Shown here: piece by piece, positions 1 to 7,210 of the stretch
How positions within the stretch are numbered: the first letter of the stretch is position 1
How the letters are laid out: each line of letters starts with the position of its first letter
NCBI GenBank assembly: GCA_023413015.1
Contig: JAEZQR010000033.1
Coordinates: 1-17,554, forward strand
Direction of reading: 5' to 3'
DNA from: Pseudomonadota bacterium
GTDB lineage: Bacteria > Pseudomonadota > Alphaproteobacteria > Sphingomonadales > Sphingomonadaceae
Length of the DNA stretch: 17,554 nucleotides
Notes under the pieces: generated by a model
Database searches by the model: none
Seen by the model: the letters and a program-made list of their open reading frames with translations, nothing else
What the model was told of the DNA's origin: nothing
Translations under genes and position numbers: made by a program

Positions 1-1
1 C

Positions 2-208
2 CGGGCGCTGTCGCATAATGGCGGGCTCGCCGCCGTGGCGGCGCTGGCTGGCGCGCTCGAGGACGAACTCGTCCTCCACGGTGCCGGGGTGGCGATCCAT
101 GCCTATCTCGATCGCATGGCCGATGCCGTTGATGTCGAGCCTGATGCGCAGCCGCGCTTCGTCGATCTAGCGCTTGCGTCGATCGGGGCGGGCTGGGCGT
201 TCGCCTGA
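2..208 (+). CDS. 3' end of an unidentified protein (partial)
   Basis: An open frame enters from the left edge and ends at TGA 206-208, giving the last 68 residues of a protein. It begins RALSHNGGLAAVAALAGALE and ends ASIGAGWAFA. The piece is rich in Ala, Gly and Leu, with nearly every codon ending in G or C, which supports real coding. I do not recognise the family: the visible part has no catalytic motif, and the Ala/Gly-rich end could belong to many enzymes. Its last 42 bases overlap the 3' end of rnr on the opposite strand, so the two genes converge and share terminal sequence. The start and most of the protein lie outside the window. Confidence 0.6.
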   Translation, partial: RALSHNGGLAAVAALAGALEDELVLHGAGVAIHAYLDRMADAVDVEPDAQPRFVDLALASIGAGWAFA

Positions 209-2410
209 CCGCCGGCCCGGCCGCTGCCGGTCGCGGCGCTGGCGCGGCGCGCCACGCGTGGGTCTCGGCTCGGCATCCGGTAGCTCGAAGCGCAGCGCCC
301 CGGTGATCGGATTGGCTTCGGCCAGCCGCAGGTCGAGCCGCATGCCCGGCGCATAGGCGGTACCGCTCTCGATCCCCTCCAGCACCTGCGTGCCTTCATC
401 ATAGACGAAACGCTCGGCGCCCAGCGTCGAGACCGGCACCAGCCCGTCGCCGCCGACGCCGTCCACCGTCGCGAAGAAGCCGAACTTGGCGACGCCGGTG
501 ATGCGCGTCGGCAGCACCTCGCCGACGCGCTCCGAAAGAAAGGCCGCGACGTAGCGGTCGATAGTGTCGCGCTCAGCCTCCATCGCGCGACGCTCGGTCA
601 TCGAGATATGCTCGCCGGTCGTCGCCATCGCCGCGGCTTCGTCGTCGGTCAGCCCGCCGTCGCCAAGCTTGTAGGCCCGCACCAGCGCGCGGTGGACGAC
701 GAGGTCCGAATAGCGGCGGATCGGCGAGGTGAAGTGGCCGTAGGAGCCGAGCGCGAGTCCGAAGTGGCCGAGGTTCTCGGGCGAATAATAGGCCTGCGTC
801 TGGGTGCGCAGCACCTGCTCCGAGATCTGCGCCTTCTCGGGGCGTTCGCCGACCCGTTCGAGCAGCCGGTTGAACGTGCCCGGGCGGATGACTTGGCCGA
901 GCGCGAAGTTCATGTCGAAGGTTTCGAGATACTCCTTGAGCGCCGTCAGCTTCTCGCGGCTCGGCGGCTCGTGCACGCGGTACATGCAGGGCGTGCGCTT
1001 CGCCTCGAGCGCCTTGGCGGCCGCGACGTTAGCGGCGATCATGAAATCCTCGATCAGCCGGTGTGCGTCCAGCCGCTCGCGCACCGCGATGTCGGTGATG
1101 CGCCCCTCCTCGTCGAGCTGGACACGGCGCTCGGGCAGGTCGAGTTCGAGCGGCTCGCGTGCCTCGCGGGCGCGGAAGAGGGCACCCCAGGCCCCCCACA
1201 GCGGCTTGAGGATCGTCTCGGTGTGGGGGCTCTCCAGCCGGCCGTCGATCGCTGCCTGCGCGTCCTCGTAGGCCATGTTCTCGATGCAGCGGATGACGGC
1301 GCGGCTGAACCGCCAGCTCTTGAGCTTGCCGTCGGGCGCGATCTGCAGATGGCAGGCGAGCACGCCACGATCCTCGTTCGCCACCAGCGAGCAGGCGTCC
1401 GCCGACAGCGCCTCGGGCAGCATCGGCACGACGCGGTCTGGGAAATAGACCGAGTTGCCGCGCTTGTAGGCTTCCTTGTCGAGCGCGCTGCCCGGCTGCA
1501 CGAACCACGACACGTCGGCGATCGCCACGATCGCGCGCCAGCCGCCCGCGTTCTGCGGATCGTCGTCGGGCGCCGCCCACACCGCGTCGTCATGATCACG
1601 GGCGTCGGCCGGATCGATCGTGAGGATGGGTATGTGCCGCAGGTCCTCGCGCTCGCCCAGCTTCTGGTGCGCCGCGCGCTCGGCCTGCTCCAGCGCTGCG
1701 TCGGGGAAGCGGTGGGGGATGCCCTTGGCGTGGATGGCGATCAGCGAGAAGCTGCGTGGCGCGAACGGATCGCCCAGCACCTCGACGACGCGCGCGGTCT
1801 GGCGCGGCGGGCGCCCGGCCGGCTCGGCCAGCACCAGGTCACCGGCTTCCGCGTCACCGGAGTCGGAAACGTTGATATCGAGCCGCGCCTTCTTGTCGAC
1901 CGGCACGAGCCGCCACATCCGCTCGGTGCCGCCGCGGCGTCCCTCGCGCTTCTCCTCGCGCAGAATGCCGAGGATGAACTCGGAACTGCGCGACAGCTTC
2001 TTCATCGGGTGGCCCTGGAAGCCTCCGCCAGCCTCCTCAATGCGCGCCAGCACCCGGTCGCCGATGCCGAGCGCGCTGCGCTTGCCGCGCTCGACGATCC
2101 GGACGCGCGGCGGCACGCCGCCCTTGTCCCAAGTGTCCGGAACCGCGACCGCGCCTTCCTCGACGTCGACGACGCGCAGCACGGTCACCTTCGGCAACCC
2201 GCCGCCCTTGTGGAAGCTGCGCCCCGGCGCCTGCTCCAGATCGCCAGCGTTGGTCAGGTCGCGCAGCAGCGCCTTGAGCGCCACCTTGTCCTGTCCCTGC
2301 AAGCCGAAGGCCCGCGCGATCTCGCGCTTGCCGACCGGCGTCGGACTCTCGTCGATGAAGCGCTTCACCTGCTCGGGGGAGGGAAGACCGGGTGTGTGAC
2401 GGCGGGCCAT
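167..2410 (-). CDS. rnr: Ribonuclease R (RNB-family 3'-5' exoribonuclease)
   Basis: RNase R degrades structured RNA processively from the 3' end and takes part in mRNA and rRNA turnover in the cytoplasm. The product is 747 residues, near the usual length for alphaproteobacteria. It has an N-terminal winged-helix-like region (about 10-60), cold-shock-like OB regions (about 75-230), the RNB catalytic domain (about 255-585), an S1 domain (about 633-708) and an Arg/Pro-rich basic tail (716-747). The metal-binding aspartates are in TIDPADARDHDD (D266, D272, D274, D275), and the RNB signature HFTSPIRRYSDL lies near 559. I place the start at ATG 2410 (MARRHTPGLP), because AGGTGA at 2415-2420 is correctly spaced upstream. 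A longer frame to 2461 would run into the doc gene. The ribosome-binding site contains the doc stop codon, so translation is probably coupled to the toxin gene. Confidence 0.95.
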   Translation of the reverse strand: MARRHTPGLPSPEQVKRFIDESPTPVGKREIARAFGLQGQDKVALKALLRDLTNAGDLEQAPGRSFHKGGGLPKVTVLRVVDVEEGAVAVPDTWDKGGVPPRVRIVERGKRSALGIGDRVLARIEEAGGGFQGHPMKKLSRSSEFILGILREEKREGRRGGTERMWRLVPVDKKARLDINVSDSGDAEAGDLVLAEPAGRPPRQTARVVEVLGDPFAPRSFSLIAIHAKGIPHRFPDAALEQAERAAHQKLGEREDLRHIPILTIDPADARDHDDAVWAAPDDDPQNAGGWRAIVAIADVSWFVQPGSALDKEAYKRGNSVYFPDRVVPMLPEALSADACSLVANEDRGVLACHLQIAPDGKLKSWRFSRAVIRCIENMAYEDAQAAIDGRLESPHTETILKPLWGAWGALFRAREAREPLELDLPERRVQLDEEGRITDIAVRERLDAHRLIEDFMIAANVAAAKALEAKRTPCMYRVHEPPSREKLTALKEYLETFDMNFALGQVIRPGTFNRLLERVGERPEKAQISEQVLRTQTQAYYSPENLGHFGLALGSYGHFTSPIRRYSDLVVHRALVRAYKLGDGGLTDDEAAAMATTGEHISMTERRAMEAERDTIDRYVAAFLSERVGEVLPTRITGVAKFGFFATVDGVGGDGLVPVSTLGAERFVYDEGTQVLEGIESGTAYAPGMRLDLRLAEANPITGALRFELPDAEPRPTRGAPRQRRDRQRPGRRSGERPARPDRRKR

Positions 2411-2414
2411 AATA

Positions 2415-2807
2415 TCACCTAACGCGATTGAGGCGCATCCGGAACCATTCGGCGAGCGCATCTTCCGTTACTTCGCCGGCGGCGAGCGTAAGGAACAGCT
2501 CCACCAATTCGGCGTCGGTGGCATCCACCTCATAGCCGTTCAGGAACAGGAAGCCTTCGGCGGCCACCAGTGCCGCGCGCTTGTTGCCGTCGGAGAAGGG
2601 ATGATTACGTGCGATGCCGTAGGCGTAAGAAGCGGCGAGGGCAGCAGCGTCGGGATCGCCATAGGCGGCCAGGTTGAGCGGCCGTGCCAATGCCGAGCGC
2701 AACAGGCCGAGGTCGCGGGCTCCCGGCAAGCCGCGGTGCTCCGCAAGCTGCTCGGCATGCGCTGCCAGGATGGCGTCCTCGGCCACCCACTTCCAATCTT
2801 GCGGCAC
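2415..2807 (-). CDS. doc: Doc-type toxin (Fic/Doc fold, death-on-curing family)
   Basis: The product is a 130-residue protein of the Doc family, the toxin half of type II toxin-antitoxin modules. Phage P1 Doc phosphorylates elongation factor Tu and stops translation. The Fic-fold core motif is visible as HPFSDGNKRAAL (H69, F71, D73, N75, K76, R77). Fic AMP-transferases carry GNGR at this place, whereas this protein has GNKR, the substitution that marks Doc kinases. The family N-terminus (AEHRGLPGARDLGLLRSAL) and the helix around YGIARN are also present. The start is GTG at 2807, three bases after the antitoxin stop; no in-frame ATG lies nearby, and there is no clear Shine-Dalgarno site, so coupling to the antitoxin is likely. 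All key residues are intact, so the toxin looks active. That it targets EF-Tu here is inference from the family. Confidence 0.92.
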   Translation of the reverse strand: MPQDWKWVAEDAILAAHAEQLAEHRGLPGARDLGLLRSALARPLNLAAYGDPDAAALAASYAYGIARNHPFSDGNKRAALVAAEGFLFLNGYEVDATDAELVELFLTLAAGEVTEDALAEWFRMRLNRVR

Positions 2808-2810
2808 GCC

Positions 2811-3038
2811 CTACTTTGCGAGTTCGCGCAACGCTGCGCGCCGCTTGCGCATGATGTGGCGCATCGCGGCCATCTGCTCCTCGAAAGCGGGATCGCTCTT
2901 GCGAAGCTCGATGCCGTTCGGTGTCTCGACCACGAACAGCTCGTCGCCGCGCTCGACACGCAAGCGGGAGAGCACTTCCTTGGGAAGGATGACACCGGTC
3001 GAATTGCCGATGGCGGTGACTTTGACGGGCTTGGTCAT
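2811..3038 (-). CDS. AbrB/MazE/SpoVT-type antitoxin of the Doc module
   Basis: The product is a 75-residue two-part antitoxin. Residues 4-47 form a SpoVT/AbrB swapped-hairpin DNA-binding domain (VKVTAIGNSTGVILPKEVL, then GDELFVVETPNGIELR). Residues 48-75 (DPAFEEQMAAMRHIMRKRRA...) form a charged, probably helical tail, expected to thread onto Doc and block it. P1 Doc is paired with Phd, but AbrB-type partners with this tail commonly accompany Doc in alphaproteobacteria. The gene lies 3 bp upstream of doc and 41 bp downstream of topA on the same strand. The start is ATG 3038. No Shine-Dalgarno sequence precedes it; a -10-like element sits only 8 bases upstream, which suggests a leaderless or nearly leaderless message. 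The antitoxin probably represses its own operon through the inverted repeat at 3049-3064. Confidence 0.9.
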   Translation of the reverse strand: MTKPVKVTAIGNSTGVILPKEVLSRLRVERGDELFVVETPNGIELRKSDPAFEEQMAAMRHIMRKRRAALRELAK

Positions 3039-3046
3039 GGCGGTAG

Positions 3047-3073
3047 CGTATAACGTTAGTTATAACGCTGCAA
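3047..3073 (-). promoter_or_regulatory. Putative promoter and operator of the toxin-antitoxin operon
   Basis: The 41-bp gap between topA and the antitoxin contains the perfect inverted repeat TATAAC-GTTA-GTTATA (3049-3064). It extends outward imperfectly as AGCG...CGCT. The whole element is AT-rich in a very GC-rich region. On the minus strand TTGCAG (3068-3073) and TATACG (3047-3052) could act as -35 and -10 boxes with a short 15-bp spacer, which would place the repeat between and over the boxes. This is the layout of an autorepressed toxin-antitoxin promoter. The repeat is seen directly; its role as an operator for the AbrB-type antitoxin is inference. Confidence 0.6.
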
Positions 3074-3079
3074 CGCGCA

Positions 3080-5653
3080 TCAGCTCCGCTTGGTTGCCGC
3101 CTTCTTGGTCGAAGCCTTCTTCGCGGCCGGTTTCTTCGCCGCTGGCTTGGCCGCAGCTTTCTTCGCCGGCGCCTTGCGGCCCTTCTTCGCCGGTCCGGCA
3201 GCGGCGCGCGCGTCGATCAGCGCGGCGGCTTCGTCGAGCGTGAGCGCCTGCGGGTCCTTGCCCTTGGGCACGGTCGCGTTGGTCGTGCCGTCGGTGACGT
3301 AGGGACCATAGCGGCCTTCCATCAGCTTGATCGCGGCGCCGCTCGCCGGATGCGCGCCGAGCTCGCGCAGCGGGGCGGGGGCCTTGCGCTCGAAGCGGCC
3401 GCCCTTGGGCTCGGCGAGCTTGACGACGGCGGCGTTCATGCCGGTCTCGAACACTTCGGCGGTTGAGGACAGCTTCGCGTACTTGCCGTCATGCGCGAGA
3501 TAGGGGCCGTAGCGGCCGATGCTCGCGGTGATCGGCTGGCCGGTCTCCGGGTGCGTGCCGATGGTGCGCGGCAGCGACAGCAGCTTCAATGCGAAGTCGA
3601 GGTCGAGGTCCTCGGGCTTCACGTCGCGCGGCAGGCTGGCGCGCGACGGCTTGTCGCCTTCGCCGCGCTGGACGAACAGGCCGAAGCGGCCCGAGCGCAG
3701 CGTGATCGGCTCGCCGGTCTCCGGATCGTTGCCCAGCTCGCGCGGGCCCGTGTCGGCTGAGCCGTTGCCGTTGCTCTCGCCGCCGAACTGCCGGGTGTAA
3801 CGGCAGTTCGGATAGTTGGAGCAGGCGATGAACGAGCCGAACTTGCCGCCGCGAAGCGACAGCCGCCCGTCGCCGCAAGCCGGGCATCGGCGTGGGTCGC
3901 CGTCGGTCGGCGGGAACAGATAGGGCGCGAGGAACTCGTCGAGCGCCTGCGTCACCTCGGACGGCTTCAGCTCGATGATCTCCTGCGTCTTCGGCTGGAA
4001 GTCCTTCCAGAAGTCGCGGAGCACCGCCTTCCAGTCGATCTCGCCGCCGGCGATGTCGTCGAGCTGCTCCTCGAGCCCGGCGGTGAAATCGTAGGAGACA
4101 TATTTCTCGAAGAAGCGCTCGAGGAAGGCGGTGACGAGCCGGCCCTTCTCCTCAGGGTAGAAGCGGTTCTTCTCCATCCTCACGTACAAACGGTCACGCA
4201 GCGTCTGCAGGATCGAGGCGTAGGTCGACGGACGGCCGATGCCCAGCTCCTCGAGCTTCTTGACCAGCGACGCCTCCGAATAGCGCGGCGGCGGCTGGGT
4301 GAAATGCTGCTCGGCGCGCGCATTGGTCAGGTTCGGCGTTTCGCCCTTCACCAGCTTCGGGAGCCGCTGGCCGTCCTCCTCGTCCGAGGGATCGTCGCGG
4401 TCCTCGGTGTAGAGCGCGAGAAAGCCGGGGAAGAGCACGACCTGACCCGTCGCGCGCAGGGTCGCGCGGCCGTTCTCGTCCTTGAGGTCGACGGTCGTGC
4501 GCTCAAGCCGGGCCGAGGCCATCTGGCTGGCGAGCGTGCGCTTCCAGATCAGCTCGTAGAGGCGGCGGTGGTCGCCCGACAGCCCGCTCTGGTCGGGCGC
4601 ACGGTTGAGGTCGGTCGGCCGGATCGCCTCGTGCGCTTCCTGGGCGTTCTTCGCCTTGGACTGGTAGACGCGCGGCTTGTCCGGCACATGGTCCTTGCCG
4701 AAGCGCTTGTAGATGACGTCGCGCGCCTGGGCGATCGCCTCGCCGGCGAGGCTGACGCCGTCGGTACGCATGTAGGTGATCGCGCCGTCCTCGTAGAGCT
4801 GCTGCGCGACGCGCATCGTCTGCGTCGCCGTCATCCCCAGCTTGCGCGCGGCTTCCTGCTGGAGCGTCGAGGTGGTGAAGGGCGGATAGGGATTGCGGCT
4901 GACCGGCTTCGTCTCGACGGCATGGACGCGGTAGCGGCCCGCCAGCACGTCCGCCTTTGCCTCGTTGGCGAGCGCAGCATTATTGAGGTCGAACTTGTCG
5001 AGCTTCTTGCCCTGCCACTCGACCAGCCGCGCGGCGAACGCCTTGCCGTCGGCGGTCGAGAAGTCGCCGTCGACGGTCCAGTATTCGCGGGTAATGAAGG
5101 TCTCGATCTCGCGCTCGCGGTCGACGATCAGGCGCAGCGCCACCGATTGGACGCGGCCGGCGCTCTTCGCGCCCGGCAGCTTGCGCCACAGCACCGGCGA
5201 CAGCGTGAAGCCGACGAGATAGTCGAGCGCGCGGCGGGCGAGATAGGCATCGACCAGCTCCTGATCGAGCTGGCGCGGCGCCTTCATCGCGGTGGTGATT
5301 GCCGGCTTGGTGATCTCGTTGAAGGTGACGCGCTGCACGTCCTTCGGTAGCGCGCGCTTGCCTTTCAGCCATTCATAGAGGTGCCAGGAGATCGCCTCGC
5401 CCTCGCGGTCGGGGTCGGTCGCGAGGATCAGGCGGTCGGCCGACTTCGCCTCGTCGGCGATGGCGCGCAGCTGCTTCGACCGGTCAGCGGACACCTCCCA
5501 GTGCATGCGGAAATCGGCCTCGGGCTCGACCGAGCCGTCCTTGGGCGGAAGGTCGCGCACGTGGCCGTAGGATGCGAGCACCTTGTAGCCCGATCCCAGA
5601 TATTTGTTGATCGTCTTCGCCTTGGCCGGCGACTCCACGATCACGAGCTGCAT
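3080..5653 (-). CDS. topA: DNA topoisomerase I (type IA, omega protein)
   Basis: The enzyme relaxes negative supercoils by cutting and rejoining one strand through a 5'-phosphotyrosine. The product is 857 residues. The Toprim domain is at the N-terminus (VIVESPAKAKTI with E7; DPDREGEA with D80, D82 and E84). The active-site tyrosine is Y294 in AITYMRTDGV. A four-cysteine zinc ribbon follows (C590, C593, C611, C617), then topoisomerase C-terminal repeats (SGRFGLFV near 654, IGRYGPYL near 712, EGRYGPYV near 779), and a Lys/Ala-rich tail (823-857). I chose ATG 5653 (MQLVIVESPA) because the family starts there and GAGAGAGGG precedes it by 8 bases; the frame extends 9 residues further upstream without family support. 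It diverges from the DUF1905 gene and is followed on the same strand by the antitoxin, doc and rnr. Confidence 0.97.
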   Translation of the reverse strand: MQLVIVESPAKAKTINKYLGSGYKVLASYGHVRDLPPKDGSVEPEADFRMHWEVSADRSKQLRAIADEAKSADRLILATDPDREGEAISWHLYEWLKGKRALPKDVQRVTFNEITKPAITTAMKAPRQLDQELVDAYLARRALDYLVGFTLSPVLWRKLPGAKSAGRVQSVALRLIVDREREIETFITREYWTVDGDFSTADGKAFAARLVEWQGKKLDKFDLNNAALANEAKADVLAGRYRVHAVETKPVSRNPYPPFTTSTLQQEAARKLGMTATQTMRVAQQLYEDGAITYMRTDGVSLAGEAIAQARDVIYKRFGKDHVPDKPRVYQSKAKNAQEAHEAIRPTDLNRAPDQSGLSGDHRRLYELIWKRTLASQMASARLERTTVDLKDENGRATLRATGQVVLFPGFLALYTEDRDDPSDEEDGQRLPKLVKGETPNLTNARAEQHFTQPPPRYSEASLVKKLEELGIGRPSTYASILQTLRDRLYVRMEKNRFYPEEKGRLVTAFLERFFEKYVSYDFTAGLEEQLDDIAGGEIDWKAVLRDFWKDFQPKTQEIIELKPSEVTQALDEFLAPYLFPPTDGDPRRCPACGDGRLSLRGGKFGSFIACSNYPNCRYTRQFGGESNGNGSADTGPRELGNDPETGEPITLRSGRFGLFVQRGEGDKPSRASLPRDVKPEDLDLDFALKLLSLPRTIGTHPETGQPITASIGRYGPYLAHDGKYAKLSSTAEVFETGMNAAVVKLAEPKGGRFERKAPAPLRELGAHPASGAAIKLMEGRYGPYVTDGTTNATVPKGKDPQALTLDEAAALIDARAAAGPAKKGRKAPAKKAAAKPAAKKPAAKKASTKKAATKRS
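3083..3184 (-). repeat. Low-complexity Lys/Ala tract encoding the TopA tail
   Basis: The last roughly 35 codons of topA repeat short blocks of Ala-Lys-Lys and Pro-Ala-Ala-Lys-Lys, so the DNA shows degenerate direct repeats built on CTTCTT and GCCGG. The encoded tail resembles the histone H1-like basic tails on several alphaproteobacterial and actinobacterial DNA-binding proteins. It probably strengthens DNA binding or processivity. Such tracts vary in length between relatives. Confidence 0.7.
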
Positions 5654-5789
5654 GTATGGAACCCTCTCTCTCGGCCCCACCCTGGACCGACGGGCGCGAC
5701 GCCCTACACGCCTTATATGGGAAGTGGCAAGGCCGGCCGCGAGTGGGCAGAATGCGGCAAGGGGCGATCAATGCAAGGGGGTGCGGCAG
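5654..5789. other. Divergent intergenic region between topA and the DUF1905 gene
   Basis: This 136-bp gap separates the divergent starts of topA (5653, minus) and the DUF1905 gene (5790, plus). It holds the topA ribosome-binding site (GAGAGAGGG on the minus strand) and a TATAAG hexamer on the minus strand at about 5713-5718 that could be a topA -10 box, although no convincing -35 lies at the right distance. GGCCGGCC (about 5731-5738) is an 8-bp palindrome. The plus-strand Shine-Dalgarno for DUF1905 is AAGGGGG at 5775-5781. Promoters for both genes must lie here, but I cannot fix them. Confidence 0.4.
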
Positions 5790-6101
5790 ATGGACGGCGG
5801 CGAACGCTTTGAGATCAGGAGCGAATTGTGGAAGTGGCAGCCGGCCGATCAGACGGCCGGCGGCTGGTGTTTCGTCAACGTCGACGCCCGGACCGCAACC
5901 GAGATTCGCTATGCCGCCTTGGGGCGAGCGAGCCGCTTCGGATCGATCCGTGTCACGGCAACGATCGGCGAGACGAGCTGGAAGACATCGCTTTTCCCGC
6001 ACAAGGAAACGGGTGGCTTCCTGCTGCCGGTGAAGGCGGACGTACGCCGGCGCGAGCGACTGGAGGTCGGGCAGGACATCATTGTCGGCCTGGACGTCTG
6101 A
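5790..6101 (+). CDS. DUF1905 domain protein
   Basis: The product is a small soluble protein of 103 residues that consists of little more than a DUF1905 domain. It shows the family pattern: an N-terminal strand (RFEIRSELWKW), GGWCFVNVD, then GSIRVTATIGETSWKTSLFP, GGFLLPVKADVRRRERLEVG and a final hydrophobic strand (QDIIVGLDV). The fold is a small beta-barrel; no biochemical function is established, and no catalytic residues stand out. The start is ATG 5790, eight bases after AAGGGGG; an in-frame GTG at 5781 is too close to that site. The gene diverges from topA and converges on dprA with an 8-bp gap, so it is a single-gene unit set against the direction of the plsY-dprA and topA-rnr genes. Confidence 0.85.
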   Translation: MDGGERFEIRSELWKWQPADQTAGGWCFVNVDARTATEIRYAALGRASRFGSIRVTATIGETSWKTSLFPHKETGGFLLPVKADVRRRERLEVGQDIIVGLDV

Positions 6102-6109
6102 GGCGGCCC

Positions 6110-7210
6110 TCAACCGGATAATGCCACACGTCCGCCGGCGTGTCGCACCAGCCGCCCGGCGATCTCCAGCTCGAGCAGCACGGTCTGCACGATCGCCGGC
6201 GGCAGGCCGGACTGGCGCACCAGCTCGTCGACCGGAACCGGCACGGGGCTCAGCAGGTCTAGAACCGCCGCGCGTTCGGCATCGTCCGCATCGATCGCGA
6301 CGGGCTCGTTGAAATAGCGTTCGGCCGGTGCCGACGCCTGCCCGAGCGGGCGCAGCGACTCCAGCACGTCGGCAGCCGACTGCACGAGTGTCGCGCCGTC
6401 GCGGATCAGCAGGTTGCAGCCTTGCGCCCGTGGATCGAGCGGGGAGCCGGGCACCGCCATCACCTCGCGTCCCTGCTCCCCGGCGAAGCGCGCGGTGATG
6501 AGCGAACCCGACTTCGGCGCCGCCTCGACCACCACGACGCCGAGCGACAGGCCGGAGATGATACGGTTGCGACGCGGGAAGTGCCGCGCCTGCGGCTCGG
6601 TGCCGATCGGCTGCTCGGCCAGAACCAACCCCCGGGCGAACAGCTGTTCGTGCAACTCGGCATTCTCGGGCGGGTAGACGATGTCGAGGCCGCCGGCGAT
6701 CACGCCGATCGTGCCGCCCTCGATCGCGCCGCCGTGCGCCGCCGCGTCGATGCCGCGCGCGAGGCCCGAGACGACCACGACGCCTTCGGCCGCCAGCTCG
6801 GCCGCCATTCCGCGTGCGAAGCGGATCGCGGCGGCCGAGGCATTGCGCGCGCCGACCATCGCCACCGCCGGCCGGTCGAGCAACGTGACATGCCCGCGCA
6901 CCGCCAGCACCGGCGGCGCGTCGTCGATCTCGGCGAGGAGGCGCGGGTAGAGGGCGAGGCCCCAGAACAGGAAGCGCCCGCCGAAGCGTTCGACCGCGGT
7001 CATCTCGGCTTCGGCCTGGGCAGCGGTGGCGATGCGCAGGCCCTGGCGTCCGCCCCGCCGCGCGAGGGCGGGCAGCGCGTCGAGCGCGGCCCGCCCGCTG
7101 CCGAAGCGCGTGATCAGCTGACGGAAGGTGACCGGTCCGACATTCTCGGACCGGATGAGCCGCAGCCGGGCGATCTGCTCGGCTTGGGCAGCGGCCAAGG
7201 CCTCAGCCAT
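6110..7210 (-). CDS. dprA: DNA-processing protein DprA (Smf), RecA loader
   Basis: DprA binds incoming single-stranded DNA during natural transformation and loads RecA on it; homologues are also kept in species not known to be competent. The product is 366 residues: an N-terminal SAM/helical region (about 10-60), the Rossmann-like DprA core (about 80-290) and a C-terminal winged helix (about 305-360). Core motifs are VVSGLARGIDAAAHGGAIEG (SGLARGID at 148-155), GLDIVYPPENAEL, FPRRNRIISGLS (211-222) and APKSGSLITARFA (SGSLITA at 234-240). ATG 7210 overlaps the last 8 bases of plsY, so the two are almost certainly co-transcribed and coupled; AAGAAGG stands just upstream. The 3' end converges on the DUF1905 gene. 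Confidence 0.96.
   Translation of the reverse strand: MAEALAAAQAEQIARLRLIRSENVGPVTFRQLITRFGSGRAALDALPALARRGGRQGLRIATAAQAEAEMTAVERFGGRFLFWGLALYPRLLAEIDDAPPVLAVRGHVTLLDRPAVAMVGARNASAAAIRFARGMAAELAAEGVVVVSGLARGIDAAAHGGAIEGGTIGVIAGGLDIVYPPENAELHEQLFARGLVLAEQPIGTEPQARHFPRRNRIISGLSLGVVVVEAAPKSGSLITARFAGEQGREVMAVPGSPLDPRAQGCNLLIRDGATLVQSAADVLESLRPLGQASAPAERYFNEPVAIDADDAERAAVLDLLSPVPVPVDELVRQSGLPPAIVQTVLLELEIAGRLVRHAGGRVALSG

Noticed and set aside
608..2422. 604-codon open frame on the plus strand opposite rnr
   Set aside because: It is the antisense shadow of a GC-rich gene: Arg/Leu/Ala-rich with no domain, while rnr on the other strand has full catalytic motifs.
2411..2461. Upstream extension of rnr to ATG 2461 (17 extra residues)
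   Set aside because: It overlaps the end of doc out of frame, has no ribosome-binding site, and the family start plus AGGTGA fit ATG 2410.
5705..5725. A full topA promoter around TATAAG on the minus strand
   Set aside because: The nearest -35-like TTGCCA lies only about 7 bp upstream of the hexamer, too close for a sigma-70 type promoter. Only the -10-like box is noted.
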